DNA of 64,000 nucleotides from an uncultured Dokdonia sp. (GCF_947492815.1 NZ_CANLOB010000009.1:89916-153915), one strand, 5' to 3'; positions 1 through 9,597 are shown, numbered from the stretch's first letter. The notes: generated by a model not told the origin, from the letters alone. Numbers and translations are program-made.

Positions 1-116
1 TAAAAGAATCCATTACCTTATATGCACAAGACAGTGCTGTTTTACAGCTTTATGGAGAGCCTACTATAACGGTAACAGGACTAAAGAATAAGGCTAAGAT
101 TTTGAAAAAGGAGTAA
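1..116 (+). CDS. 3' end of a secreted-type protein, possibly a GIN (DUF2807) domain C-terminus
   Basis: An open frame runs from the window edge to a TAA at 114-116 and encodes about 37 residues. It ends in a beta-strand-like stretch containing LYGEPTITVTGL and a lysine-rich tail. This resembles the last turns of the putative auto-transporter adhesin 'head GIN' domain (DUF2807), whose C-terminus often reads xLYGNPxI. The start and most of the protein lie outside the window, so the family call is tentative. A 100-bp gap separates it from the convergent peptide gene. Confidence 0.45.
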   Translation, partial: KESITLYAQDSAVLQLYGEPTITVTGLKNKAKILKKE

Positions 117-217
117 TTTTACTTGATTAGATATACTACTGTTTCTAAAAATCTATACTGCATAAAGAGAAGTAAAATCAAATTACGTACTTAATTATTA
201 ACCTATTAGAGTTTTTC

Positions 218-373
218 TTAACCTCCTAGTTGTTGGGCTGCCAAAACAGGGTTTTGGTTTATTCCACCTGTTCCTATGCCCATATTTGAATTATTTCCTC
301 CTATTAATTTTAATTGACTAACATTAGGTAGTTTGTGATTCCTAAGTTCTGAAATTTTTTTCTTGTTTTTCAT
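218..373 (-). CDS. Small peptide with a double-glycine-type leader (candidate secreted peptide precursor)
   Basis: This is a 51-residue peptide. I chose the ATG at 373 because it gives a lysine-rich leader (MKNKKKISEL) and starts 25 bp downstream of the oxidoreductase stop, whereas the longer frame from 427 would overlap that gene. The leader ends in LKLIGG, resembling the GG leaders of Bacteroidota natural-product precursors. The remaining 25 residues are rich in Gly, Asn and Gln and contain no Cys, so a lanthionine product is unlikely. No maturation enzyme or peptidase-transporter gene is visible nearby. It may be co-transcribed with the upstream oxidoreductase. The function is unknown. Confidence 0.5.
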   Translation of the reverse strand: MKNKKKISELRNHKLPNVSQLKLIGGNNSNMGIGTGGINQNPVLAAQQLGG

Positions 374-398
374 CGTCGTTTTTTTAGAAATTAAAAAG

Positions 399-1811
399 CT
401 ATAGTTCCCATCCTTCTCGATAGGCACGTTTCACCCATGCATTTGCAGCTTCGTAGTTAGTTACACGCATATTTGCACCATCCCATTTTATAGTACGACG
501 TCCAGGATATTCATATGGATCCCAGTCACCCACTTTTTTCCCATCTTTTAATGTTTTGTATTGAAATGCTTTAATAGCAAGGTTCCCCATCAATACGGCT
601 TCTGTAAGAGGTCCTCCATAAGAAAAAGGAGAAGAGGTAGGTTTATTATTTAAACAAGCTTCAATCCACTCCCCTGCATGTGATGTTTTTACACGAGCAA
701 TGGTTTCTGCGGGACGTTTAAAATCTTTCATACGTTCGCTAGGTAGTAATCTAGGATTACGAGAATACGTATCAGTAATCATAATCCCATCAGTACCATA
801 AAAGATACTACCACCGCCACCATCTCCAGGCTTTTCACCATCTTTTAATTCAGATGGAAGATCGGGCATGATACCACCATCATACCAATTTAAAGAAACA
901 TCTCCTTGTGTAGGAGAATCAAACTTTAAACGTACAATAGAACTCGGCGGACACGCTTCGGCATAATCTGCTTCTACAAAATCGCCAGACCAAATGGTTG
1001 TGCAACTGGCTTCTGCTTCATATGGGAAACCTAGGTCTAATGTCTTAAAAGGAGTTTCCATAATATGACATCCCATATCTCCCATAGCCCCGGTTCCAAA
1101 ATCCCAGAAACCTCTCCATTTAAAAGGAAGGTAATTCTCATTGTAAGGACGAGTTGCAGCAGGCCCTAACCATAAATCCCAATCCAAATGATCTGGTATG
1201 GTTTGTCCTTCAGTAATGTGCTTAAACCCTTGTGGCCATACCGGACGATTGGTCCAACAGTCTACACGATGTACTTTTCCAATCACTCCAGCATTGATCC
1301 ATTCTTGAGCGATACGAATGCCATCTCCAGAAGCGCCTTGATTTCCCATTTGTGTAACAATACCTTGCTTGGCAGCAGTTTCTGCCATGAGACGAGCTTC
1401 ATAAATATTATGAGTAAGTGGTTTTTCTACATATGCATGCTTTTTTTCACGCATAAATGGAAGCGCAATGGTTGCATGTGTATGATCTGGTGTTCCCACC
1501 ATAATCGCATCTATATCATTGAGATGATTATCGTATATTTTTCTAAAATCTCGATATTGCTTTGCTTTGGGATGTAATTCGTAACTGCCAGCTCCCATGG
1601 TATCATCTACATCACATAACGCAACAAATTTCACCTTTCCATGATTGGTAAGATCTCTTACCACACCGCCGCCTCTTCCTCCTACACCTACAGCTGCTAT
1701 ATATAGTGTATCACTCGGTGGGATATGGTTTCCGCCTAAGACAAAACTAGGTACAATAGAAAAAGCTGCACTCGCAGCAGCAGATTTTTTAATAAAGGAA
1801 CGACGTTTCAT
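399..1811 (-). CDS. Gfo/Idh/MocA family oxidoreductase, Tat-exported
   Basis: This 470-residue protein is a putative NAD(P)-dependent sugar or polyol dehydrogenase acting outside the cytoplasm. The N-terminus is a twin-arginine signal (MKRRSFIKKS followed by an Ala-rich hydrophobic segment and VLGG at about residue 27). A Rossmann motif AVGVGGRGGG lies at about residues 40-49, a cofactor-strand acid at CDVDD (66-70), and the family's EKP motif at 129-131 with the catalytic-type Lys. The C-terminal half fits the GFO_IDH_MocA substrate domain. Tat export suggests that the cofactor is loaded before translocation. The substrate cannot be inferred because no carbohydrate genes adjoin it. Confidence 0.9.
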   Translation of the reverse strand: MKRRSFIKKSAAASAAFSIVPSFVLGGNHIPPSDTLYIAAVGVGGRGGGVVRDLTNHGKVKFVALCDVDDTMGAGSYELHPKAKQYRDFRKIYDNHLNDIDAIMVGTPDHTHATIALPFMREKKHAYVEKPLTHNIYEARLMAETAAKQGIVTQMGNQGASGDGIRIAQEWINAGVIGKVHRVDCWTNRPVWPQGFKHITEGQTIPDHLDWDLWLGPAATRPYNENYLPFKWRGFWDFGTGAMGDMGCHIMETPFKTLDLGFPYEAEASCTTIWSGDFVEADYAEACPPSSIVRLKFDSPTQGDVSLNWYDGGIMPDLPSELKDGEKPGDGGGGSIFYGTDGIMITDTYSRNPRLLPSERMKDFKRPAETIARVKTSHAGEWIEACLNNKPTSSPFSYGGPLTEAVLMGNLAIKAFQYKTLKDGKKVGDWDPYEYPGRRTIKWDGANMRVTNYEAANAWVKRAYREGWEL

Positions 1812-1875
1812 GATGTGAGATTTTTTTTAAAGTTAATTAATTCTTTTAAATTGTTTTATGTTTGGAATATTTCCA

Positions 1876-1883
1876 TATTTTTG
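1876..1883 (+). promoter_or_regulatory. Candidate -7 box (TATTTTTG) of the radical SAM gene
   Basis: TATTTTTG matches the Bacteroidota -7 consensus TAnnTTTG and lies about 50 bp upstream of the ATG at 1934. A weak TTG at 1851-1853 could be the -33 element with 22 bp spacing. The call rests on consensus and position only. Confidence 0.4.
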
Positions 1884-1933
1884 TATTAAATCCAATTTTA
1901 GAAAGAAGGCTTCTGTTTTCGCGAAAGCATATT

Positions 1934-3010
1934 ATGAAAGAATCTATAAAAGGACGTGGTGCTCAAATACAGGTATCGAATCGCTTTTTTGAACATAGTG
2001 AAGAGATGCGTGATGATTTTTTAGAATTTTGCTTTCGCGAAAACGAACTTCCAAGTAATCCTAAAACGGAATATATACATACGTTCCCAAAAACGATTGT
2101 AAACAAAGTAACCAGTCCAGATGTAGGTATGGGATATTCTTTAAATCCTTATCAGGGGTGTGAGCATGGATGCATTTATTGCTACGCACGAAATAGTCAT
2201 GAATATTGGGGTTATGGCGCTGGACTGGACTTTGAACAAAAAATTTTAATAAAGAAAAATGCACCAGCATTACTAGAAAAAAAACTACAAAGCCCTTCTT
2301 GGGAAGCGTCTACCATTGTATTGTCAGGAAATACAGATTGTTATCAGCCTATAGAAAAGAAATTAAAGATCACTAGACAATTATTAGCGTTGTTTTTAAA
2401 GTATAAACATCCTGTTGGAATTATTACTAAAAATGTTTTAGTAGAACGAGATATAGATATCTTAAAAGAACTTGCTAAAGACAATTTGTGTAGAGTTATT
2501 TTTTCGGTCACTACGCTATCTGAAGATACAAGAAGGCTTATGGAGCCACGTACAGCAACTGTTAAAAGAAGATTACAAGCTATAGAGCGATTAAGCAAAG
2601 CAGGAATTCCTGTGATGGTTATGGCTGGACCTATGATCCCTGGTATTAATACGCATGAGATTTTACCATTATTAAAAACGATTTCAAACAAAGGAGCTCT
2701 TAAAGTAGGATATACTATTGTACGATTGAATGGGGCTATTGGTAGCATTTTTGAAGATTGGATTCGCAGGGTGCTACCTGATAAGGCAGATAAGGTATTG
2801 AATCAAATAGCAGATTGCCATGGGGGACAATTGAATGATTCTCGCTTTGGAAAACGTATGAAAGGAGAAGGGCATTATGCAACGCAAATTCATAGACAAT
2901 TTGAAATAGGAAGAAATCGATATTTTAAAGGGAAAGAACTCCCTCCCTTAAATACAACCCTATTTATAAGAACAAACAAGGGGCAATTAGGTCTTTTTAA
3001 CAATCTTTAA
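1934..3010 (+). CDS. PA0069 family radical SAM protein
   Basis: This 358-residue radical SAM enzyme resembles spore photoproduct lyase (SplB/COG1533). The [4Fe-4S] motif is CEHGCIYCY, with Cys at about 76, 80 and 83, preceded by LNPYQG, which is characteristic of the PA0069 group. SGNTDCYQPIEK (about 145) and ITKN are also typical. I chose the ATG at 1934, giving MKESIKGRGAQ, because homologues begin with this KGRGAQ block; the longer frame from 1862 would add 24 unrelated residues. The substrate of the family is not established. The 16-bp palindrome lies just before the start and again inside the gene at 2031. Confidence 0.9.
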   Translation: MKESIKGRGAQIQVSNRFFEHSEEMRDDFLEFCFRENELPSNPKTEYIHTFPKTIVNKVTSPDVGMGYSLNPYQGCEHGCIYCYARNSHEYWGYGAGLDFEQKILIKKNAPALLEKKLQSPSWEASTIVLSGNTDCYQPIEKKLKITRQLLALFLKYKHPVGIITKNVLVERDIDILKELAKDNLCRVIFSVTTLSEDTRRLMEPRTATVKRRLQAIERLSKAGIPVMVMAGPMIPGINTHEILPLLKTISNKGALKVGYTIVRLNGAIGSIFEDWIRRVLPDKADKVLNQIADCHGGQLNDSRFGKRMKGEGHYATQIHRQFEIGRNRYFKGKELPPLNTTLFIRTNKGQLGLFNNL

Positions 3011-3028
3011 GATGCTTTTTTTATGTGT

Positions 3029-3060
3029 TTTGCCATATTTGCAACGTTAATGTACTTTTG
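3029..3060 (+). promoter_or_regulatory. Bacteroidota-type promoter TTTG-N20-TACTTTTG of the first vWA/plug gene
   Basis: TTTG at 3029-3032 and TACTTTTG at 3053-3060 fit the -33/-7 consensus with 20-bp spacing. The -7 box ends only 4 bp before the ATG at 3065. If it is used, transcription would start at or next to the start codon, implying a leaderless or nearly leaderless message. Confidence 0.6.
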
Positions 3061-3064
3061 AAGG

Positions 3065-5515
3065 ATGAAAAAGAAATACAACATCTTAGTTTTTGGACTT
3101 ATTGTTATGGCGTTTTTACAAACACTTTCAGCACAGACAGTCTTTAGAGGTAAGATTTTAGACGAAGAAACAAAAGCTCCTATTGGAGATGTGAAAATTG
3201 GAATTACAGATCAAGGAATAGGCGTTGTTACAAGCTCAAATGGTCTTTTTAATTACCGAAGATATCACCAAACTATTGGCAATGCTTCTCGACTTAGAAT
3301 CAGTGCGCCCGGATACGAAACTATAGAGTTAAGAGGTGATAACATACGTGGCCTTTTTAATAAATCTAGTAAAATTTATCTCACTAAAACGGGAGATACT
3401 CCGGTAAAAAAAATATTCAGTGATCAAAAAAATGTAAAAATATTTTGGGATGCATCTCTATCTTCAAGTCGCAGAGATTTTAGAAAAGAATGGGGGTTCA
3501 TAGAAGCTTACTTTGAAGAACTAGGAGAAGTAAATGTGACATTTGTTGTATTTAATGAAGAGGTTTTATCTACAAAAAGGCATACCATACATAAAGATAT
3601 ATCTGCCCTTAAAAAAGAAGTTGAAGGACTAGTGTATCAGGGTACAACGTCATATGATATTCTTACAACAACAGGAAATACTGATGCAGCACTTTTATTT
3701 TCTGAAGGAGAAGCTGTACTTGGTCAATGGTTAGGTGATAGAGATATTCCTTTTTATGCTATAAGTAGTCTTTCTAGAGCAAATCATGACTATTTGCGTT
3801 CACTAGCTCGTTTTACATCTGGGAGTTATGTAAATCTTTCAGAAGCTTCTATTGCAGAGAGTATAGATCAAATAAAAAGAGGAGTTCCTTTTAAGGATAA
3901 GAAGGTGCTTATATCATCAACATTTAATGGTGTTGTTAAAACATCTATAGGTCCGATTCAAGGTGCTAGTATTACCATAAAAGGAGATCTAGAAGAATTT
4001 TTATCAAAATCTGATGGAAGTTTTACAGTTCCTGCTGAGGTAGGTGATGTATTACAAATACGATATTTAGGAATGCATCCAAAAGAAATGCTCGTAGAAA
4101 ATGGCGAGACACTTATCGTTGAGATGAAACCTATAGATGAGCTACTTAAAGAGGTGGTTATTACTGGGAAAAGAGCAAAGAGTAAAGAGACTTCCGATAC
4201 AGGGTTTGGAGAAAAAAGTAGAGATCAAATAGGGGTATCTGTAAATACAATTACTGAAGATCAAATAAGTCCTAATGCACAATACATAGCTGATGTGATA
4301 AGAGGGCGTTTTGCTGGCGTTAAGATTACAGGTTTTGGTAGTCAAGCTTCATTTACTATCAGAGGAGATAATAGTTCTAAACCTGCTATTTGGGTTGTTG
4401 ATGGGGCTATATATGAACAAACCCCCGATTTTTTAAATCCTCAGAATATTTCGTCTATTTCTATTTTAAAATCTATAATAGCTGCTAGCCGTTATGGCTC
4501 TATTGCTTCTGGAGGGGCTTTTATTGTAAAAACAAAAGCATTTAATTTAAGAGGAGATGATGGAGAAATAGTAGACACAGCATTAGTAAAAGGAAATGAC
4601 TATACAGAGCAAGTATCTCAACTTAATTTAGAAGCTTTAAAGCCTAATTACGTAAAACAAATACAAGATATAGAAGGAGTTGACAACCAATTTGCTATGT
4701 ATCAAAATCTTTCTAAAGCAAATACAACAAATGCAGCGTTTTTTATAGATATGGCATTGTATTTTGAGCCATTAGATAGAGAAAAAGCAAAATCTATTAG
4801 ATCAAGACTTGTTGAAGTTGCTCAAAAAAACCCTAAAGTATTACGTGTAGCAGCTTATTTGTATGAAAGTGCAAGAGAATATGATAACGCTTTAAAGTTA
4901 TATGAGCGTATTGTAAGTATTGTTCCTCAGGAAGCACAATCTTATCGTGACTTAGCAAAAGCTTACGAAGAAACTGGCACATATGATAAAGCGCTTGAAT
5001 TATATATTAATATGCTAGGAGAGCAAATCTTAGGAGTTGATTTTTCAGGATTGGACAAACCTTTGAGGCATGAATTATTACATTTAGTTTCTCTACATAA
5101 GGATAAAATTAATACAGAAAGACTTCCAGAAGACTGGTTGCTTGATAGTTATAGTTTGGACTTGCGCATGGTTTTGGAATGGTCAGATAGAGAAGCTCCG
5201 TTCGAGTTTCAGTTTGTCAATCCGAACAAAAAATACTTCAAATGGAATCACACTCTCTTTGACAATAAAGAACGTTTAGAATCTGAGGTGAAGTTAGGTT
5301 ATCAAACAGAAGAATTTGTTATAGATGATGCACCTCATGGATTATGGATTGTTAATATTGAATATTTAGGAGAAGAGACTTTCACAACAGTACCACCTTA
5401 TCTTAAATACACTATTTATAGAGATTATGGGACTTCTCGTGAGCGAAAAGATGTAAAGGTCATAAAGCTTACCTCTGATATCGGAAAAGCACAGCTCGAC
5501 GAATTCTTACTGTAA
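3065..5515 (+). CDS. Secreted vWA-like / TonB-plug / TPR / DUF2135-like protein (paralogue 1)
   Basis: This is an 816-residue exported protein with a signal peptide ending in LSAQ (about 24). Domains in order: CarboxypepD_reg-like (25-110); vWA-like (about 120-275) with a good MIDAS-type motif DASLS near 127; second CarboxypepD_reg (about 285-365); SusC-type TonB plug (about 380-493, with WVVDGAIYE and SRYGSIASGGAFIVKTK); TPR helices (about 555-655); and a C-terminal DUF2135-like domain (about 696-805, DLRMVLEWSD). No barrel follows the plug, so it is not a transporter itself. It is the first of four tandem paralogues and the only one with an intact DxSxS. The role is unknown; periplasmic or surface scaffolding is an inference. 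Confidence 0.8.
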   Translation: MKKKYNILVFGLIVMAFLQTLSAQTVFRGKILDEETKAPIGDVKIGITDQGIGVVTSSNGLFNYRRYHQTIGNASRLRISAPGYETIELRGDNIRGLFNKSSKIYLTKTGDTPVKKIFSDQKNVKIFWDASLSSSRRDFRKEWGFIEAYFEELGEVNVTFVVFNEEVLSTKRHTIHKDISALKKEVEGLVYQGTTSYDILTTTGNTDAALLFSEGEAVLGQWLGDRDIPFYAISSLSRANHDYLRSLARFTSGSYVNLSEASIAESIDQIKRGVPFKDKKVLISSTFNGVVKTSIGPIQGASITIKGDLEEFLSKSDGSFTVPAEVGDVLQIRYLGMHPKEMLVENGETLIVEMKPIDELLKEVVITGKRAKSKETSDTGFGEKSRDQIGVSVNTITEDQISPNAQYIADVIRGRFAGVKITGFGSQASFTIRGDNSSKPAIWVVDGAIYEQTPDFLNPQNISSISILKSIIAASRYGSIASGGAFIVKTKAFNLRGDDGEIVDTALVKGNDYTEQVSQLNLEALKPNYVKQIQDIEGVDNQFAMYQNLSKANTTNAAFFIDMALYFEPLDREKAKSIRSRLVEVAQKNPKVLRVAAYLYESAREYDNALKLYERIVSIVPQEAQSYRDLAKAYEETGTYDKALELYINMLGEQILGVDFSGLDKPLRHELLHLVSLHKDKINTERLPEDWLLDSYSLDLRMVLEWSDREAPFEFQFVNPNKKYFKWNHTLFDNKERLESEVKLGYQTEEFVIDDAPHGLWIVNIEYLGEETFTTVPPYLKYTIYRDYGTSRERKDVKVIKLTSDIGKAQLDEFLL

Positions 5516-5679
5516 TAATATACGTTATTTCAACATTTTAAAATTCGTGAATAGCCTTATATTTCGCAAGTAAGGATTTATCGGTATGTACTAGAAGTAG
5601 TATTTTATAATTTATATTTAGTAAGTGATTAACTTTTGTGTACACATTTATTTGGTACATAACTAACTAACTATTACTT

Positions 5680-8600
5680 ATGAAAGTATATTACACTTCT
5701 CTATTTATAATTCTCACTTTACTATGCAGTACTATTACTATTGCACAAACAGTATTTCGAGGTACAGTAATCGATTCAGAGACTAAGCAACCTATTTCTC
5801 AAGCTCGAGTAGGGATTAATAATCAAGGTATCGGTGAAATCACAGATGCTAAAGGGTTTTTCAATTACAGAAAGTATCATGAGATTTTAAGCTCAGACAG
5901 CAAATTAGTTGTTGGTGCTAGTGGTTATGAATCTTTAGAACTAGATGCAGAAAAAGTACGCACGCTGTTTAATAGATCTAGTAAAATAGAATTAGAACCA
6001 TCTTCTAAGAAACAAAGAGTAACTAAAGTGAGTGATCTCACTGTTTTTTGGGATGTTTCAGAAGATATGAAAGGTAGAGATGTGGCTGCGGAGATTTCTT
6101 ATGTTCAGCAGTATGTTTCGGCGTATAAAGAATTGCAGTTGCGATTAGTGGTATTTGACTATAAGGTTCGTAGCGAGGAGTTGATGACTATTCGTGATGG
6201 GGACATTTCTCGCTTTCGCGAAAGCGTAAACGCCTTGATCTACAATGGTCCTTCTAATTATGATATTTTAGATATAGCAGGAGCAGATGCTGTGATTTTG
6301 AGTTCTAATGGAACGCCTAATTATGGAACTTTTCAGGTATCACAAGAAGTTCCTGTGTATGTAATTTCGAGTCAATCAGTAGCTGTTGAGTTGGATTATG
6401 TACGTTCTTTAGCAACCTATACACAAGGTGATTATAGTTTATTACAAGTATCTGGGAGTACTGTTTCAGATAATAAGGTTGTGACACCTAAAGTTACGGG
6501 ACCTACCATAAAAGGAAAAGTAACGAGTCTTGGCAAACCATTACAAGAAGTCTCTGTGGTTAAGAAAGGAGATTTTACGGAATATCTTACAAAAGCCGAC
6601 GGAAGTTTTGAGATACCAGCGAGTGATGGCGATGTATTACAGTTTCGTTATTTAGGAATGTTCCCAAAAGATGTATTAGTGTCTGATCAAAAGGCTATTA
6701 ATGTTGAACTATTGCCAGAAAATAATGTGCTGGATGAAGTAGTCATCACAAAAAAAATTGAAAAAATTATTGTTGGTGATAAAGAAATTAGAGGAAGAAG
6801 AATATCCGATATTCCAGGTGGAGTAACAGGAGCTCTTGACCGTTATATAACAGCAGATGATATTACACCCAATGCAAAAACATTAGAGTATGTTCTTAGG
6901 GATAATTTTAAAAGAGTACGTATTGTATATACCCCAGCTGGAGTGCGATTACTTATAAAAAATCAATATCCAAAATTTTATATCAATGGAGGACTAATTC
7001 GTAATATAGATGAGGCTTTAGCTATAGTGGATAAAGACATAGAATCTGTTATTATAAAAGATACTCCTAATATGACAAGTCGTTATGGACCCATAATAGA
7101 AGGTTTTGCAGTAATAATTACAACAAAAACAGCAGATTTATCTAAAAAGAAAAGAGCAAATGCTGGTTTAGTCAATGGAAATAATTATACGGAAGAAGTA
7201 CAGGGGATCTCTGGAGGTGTTATCACTGGGAAAGCTCAAATTATAGGAAAAGTAACAAGCCTTGGAAAACCTATTCAAGGGGCTACTATTACCAAGATAG
7301 GAACATTTGAAGAATATACGTCTACAGCGAATGGTAGTTTCAATGCCTACGCAAATGATGGAGATCAATTCATTGTTTCTTATTTAGGAATGTATCCTAA
7401 GTCATTTGAAGTAGAGACTATATCATCATACACCATTGATTTAGTGCCTAAAAACGATGTGCTAGATGAAGTGGTTCTTGAAGGTAAAGGAGAGGAGAAA
7501 AATGAAGTCCAGACAGCTTGGGGTAAAGAAAATAGAGATAAGTTAGGGTATGATGTAAAAGAGATTAAAAAGGAAGATATTTCTCTAGGAGCTCCAGATT
7601 TAGTAGCAGTGTTAAATCAAAAATTTGCTGGAATTAGAGCTAATGATGAAAGTACATTGACCGTGTTTAATAGTAGAGGAGAATCACAGCCTGACAAAGG
7701 CAGAATGTTAATTGTAATAGATGGTGCTATGTATCCGCCTAATGTTGAAAGGCCATTTATCAGTCCAGATCGTGTAGAAAGTATTTCAATTATAAAATCA
7801 TTAGCTGGCGCAAATCGATATGGTCTTTTTGGAAGAAATGGCGTTGTAGAAATTACAACAAATATTAGTTCAGCAAATGCTACAGTAGCAGAAACCCCTT
7901 CCGCATTGGTAGAGGGTAATGATTATGAGGAGGAAGTACAATCCTTATCAGATCCATTGTTGGGTAGTTCTTCAAAGGTATTAGTACGTGGTGTTGTGAG
8001 ATCACCTAAAGGCTTTTTAGAAGATGTGACGATTACCCGTAAAGGAAGCTTTGATGAAGTTTATACAGATAGTAAAGGCACTTTTACCATAAAAGCTTCT
8101 ATAGATGATGTATTGGTTATTAGTAAAGTTGGAATGTTTACCAAAGAGGTATTAATCGAGTCTCAAAATATAGGAATTATTGAACTAACACCTAAAAATG
8201 ATGAGCTAGATGAAATTGTTGTTTCTGGAGGTAAACGTGTAGATAATACGATAGAGAGTAACGACGGTAGACGTATAAACAAGGATAAATTAGGTTATGC
8301 AGCCTCTGAGATTGATGAAAATGATTTTTCAGCAGGAGCTACGACACTTCAACAACTTATTACGGGTAAAGTATCAGGAGTATCTGTAGAAGGAGGTCAT
8401 TTCAGTGGTAGTGAAGTTGTTTATAAGATCCGTGGAGGGACGCAGTCTATTTCTACAGAGATTCCTCCTATATGGATTGTGAATGGCACACCTTATCAAG
8501 ACCCTCCTAACTTTTTAGATGTACAGCAAATAAAGAGTATCACGGTATTAAAATCAGTATCTGCTACGTCTCGTTATGGTACTTTGGCAGCGGGCGGTGC

Positions 8601-9597
8601 TTTTTTAATCAAGACCAAGGAAGTTAGTTTTGAAAACAAAGCTAAGGAGGCAGCACAGTCTGCTTTGGTGAGTGGAAATGAATATACAGAATCCTCTACT
8701 CGTACATTAGATACTTCTACTTTACCAGAATACATAGTACGCTTACGCGAAATTCCAAACATAGAGGAACAATTTGAGACGTATCAGCGTATTTCAAGGA
8801 CGCAGGAATCTCCTTTAGAATTTTATGTAGATGTGGCACAGTATTTTGATGGTATCAATTCTAATATGGCCGATCAGGTAAGAGCTGATCTAGCATATAT
8901 CTCAAGAAACAATACCAAGGCATTACGCACTTTGTGTTATATCTATGAAGCTGCTGGAGATTATAAAAAAGCGGCCTTGATTTATGAGCGTATTTTAAAG
9001 ATAGTCCCATCAGAGGCACAATCGTATCGCGATCTAGCATTAGCCTACCAAGAGATTGGGAGGTATAATGAGGCATTAGAGTTATACTACAATATGCTAG
9101 GAGAGCAAATTAAGGGTGTTGACTTTAGGGGTTTAGAGAAGACACTACGTAATGAGTTGAGTCATTTATTGGCATTGCATAAAGATCAGGTAGACTATGA
9201 TCGTTTTCCAAACGAGTGGTTACGTACGGATTTTGATATAGACATTCGTATGGTGATCGATTGGTCAGATCGATCGGTACCCTTTGAGTTTCAGTTTGTA
9301 AATCCGGAGAAGAAGTTTTTCAAATGGACCCATGCATTAGAGGAGAACAGAGAACGTCTAGAGGCGGAACAGGCACAGGGCTATCAGACGGAAGAATTTA
9401 TCATTGATGATGCACCAAGTGGCGAGTGGTTGATTAATATCCAGTATTTAGGAGATGAGGGAGATTATGTATTGCCACCATTTTTAAAGTACACGGTATA
9501 CAGAAACTATGGGACACCACAGGAGACCAAGGAAATCAAGGTGGTAAAACTCTTTAAACAATCAGATAAAGTAACCCTTGGAAAGGTAATGTTATAG
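5680..9597 (+). CDS. Secreted vWA-like protein with three CarboxypepD_reg/TonB-plug modules (paralogue 2)
   Basis: This 1305-residue enlarged paralogue has a signal peptide (about 22), CarboxypepD_reg (23-105) and a vWA-like domain (about 121-250) with a degenerate DVSED instead of DxSxS. Three consecutive CarboxypepD_reg+plug modules follow (about 275-484, 518-731, 768-981), then TPRs (about 1068-1148) and a DUF2135-like end (about 1188-1304). Plug 1 is the most divergent; its DG motif has become FYINGG. Plugs 2 and 3 keep the SusC-type RDKLGY/NKDKLGY entry and an IDGAMY or VNGTPY strand. Module 3 and the C-terminus closely match paralogue 4. The extra length therefore arose by internal module duplication. 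The palindrome at 6211-6226 encodes RFRESV in the vWA domain. Confidence 0.82.
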   Translation: MKVYYTSLFIILTLLCSTITIAQTVFRGTVIDSETKQPISQARVGINNQGIGEITDAKGFFNYRKYHEILSSDSKLVVGASGYESLELDAEKVRTLFNRSSKIELEPSSKKQRVTKVSDLTVFWDVSEDMKGRDVAAEISYVQQYVSAYKELQLRLVVFDYKVRSEELMTIRDGDISRFRESVNALIYNGPSNYDILDIAGADAVILSSNGTPNYGTFQVSQEVPVYVISSQSVAVELDYVRSLATYTQGDYSLLQVSGSTVSDNKVVTPKVTGPTIKGKVTSLGKPLQEVSVVKKGDFTEYLTKADGSFEIPASDGDVLQFRYLGMFPKDVLVSDQKAINVELLPENNVLDEVVITKKIEKIIVGDKEIRGRRISDIPGGVTGALDRYITADDITPNAKTLEYVLRDNFKRVRIVYTPAGVRLLIKNQYPKFYINGGLIRNIDEALAIVDKDIESVIIKDTPNMTSRYGPIIEGFAVIITTKTADLSKKKRANAGLVNGNNYTEEVQGISGGVITGKAQIIGKVTSLGKPIQGATITKIGTFEEYTSTANGSFNAYANDGDQFIVSYLGMYPKSFEVETISSYTIDLVPKNDVLDEVVLEGKGEEKNEVQTAWGKENRDKLGYDVKEIKKEDISLGAPDLVAVLNQKFAGIRANDESTLTVFNSRGESQPDKGRMLIVIDGAMYPPNVERPFISPDRVESISIIKSLAGANRYGLFGRNGVVEITTNISSANATVAETPSALVEGNDYEEEVQSLSDPLLGSSSKVLVRGVVRSPKGFLEDVTITRKGSFDEVYTDSKGTFTIKASIDDVLVISKVGMFTKEVLIESQNIGIIELTPKNDELDEIVVSGGKRVDNTIESNDGRRINKDKLGYAASEIDENDFSAGATTLQQLITGKVSGVSVEGGHFSGSEVVYKIRGGTQSISTEIPPIWIVNGTPYQDPPNFLDVQQIKSITVLKSVSATSRYGTLAAGGAFLIKTKEVSFENKAKEAAQSALVSGNEYTESSTRTLDTSTLPEYIVRLREIPNIEEQFETYQRISRTQESPLEFYVDVAQYFDGINSNMADQVRADLAYISRNNTKALRTLCYIYEAAGDYKKAALIYERILKIVPSEAQSYRDLALAYQEIGRYNEALELYYNMLGEQIKGVDFRGLEKTLRNELSHLLALHKDQVDYDRFPNEWLRTDFDIDIRMVIDWSDRSVPFEFQFVNPEKKFFKWTHALEENRERLEAEQAQGYQTEEFIIDDAPSGEWLINIQYLGDEGDYVLPPFLKYTVYRNYGTPQETKEIKVVKLFKQSDKVTLGKVML

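Noticed and set aside
1188..1577. Open frame antisense to the Gfo/Idh/MocA gene
   Set aside because: It lies wholly inside a clear oxidoreductase gene, has odd composition (many Cys, His, Met and Ile) and no recognisable domain or start context.
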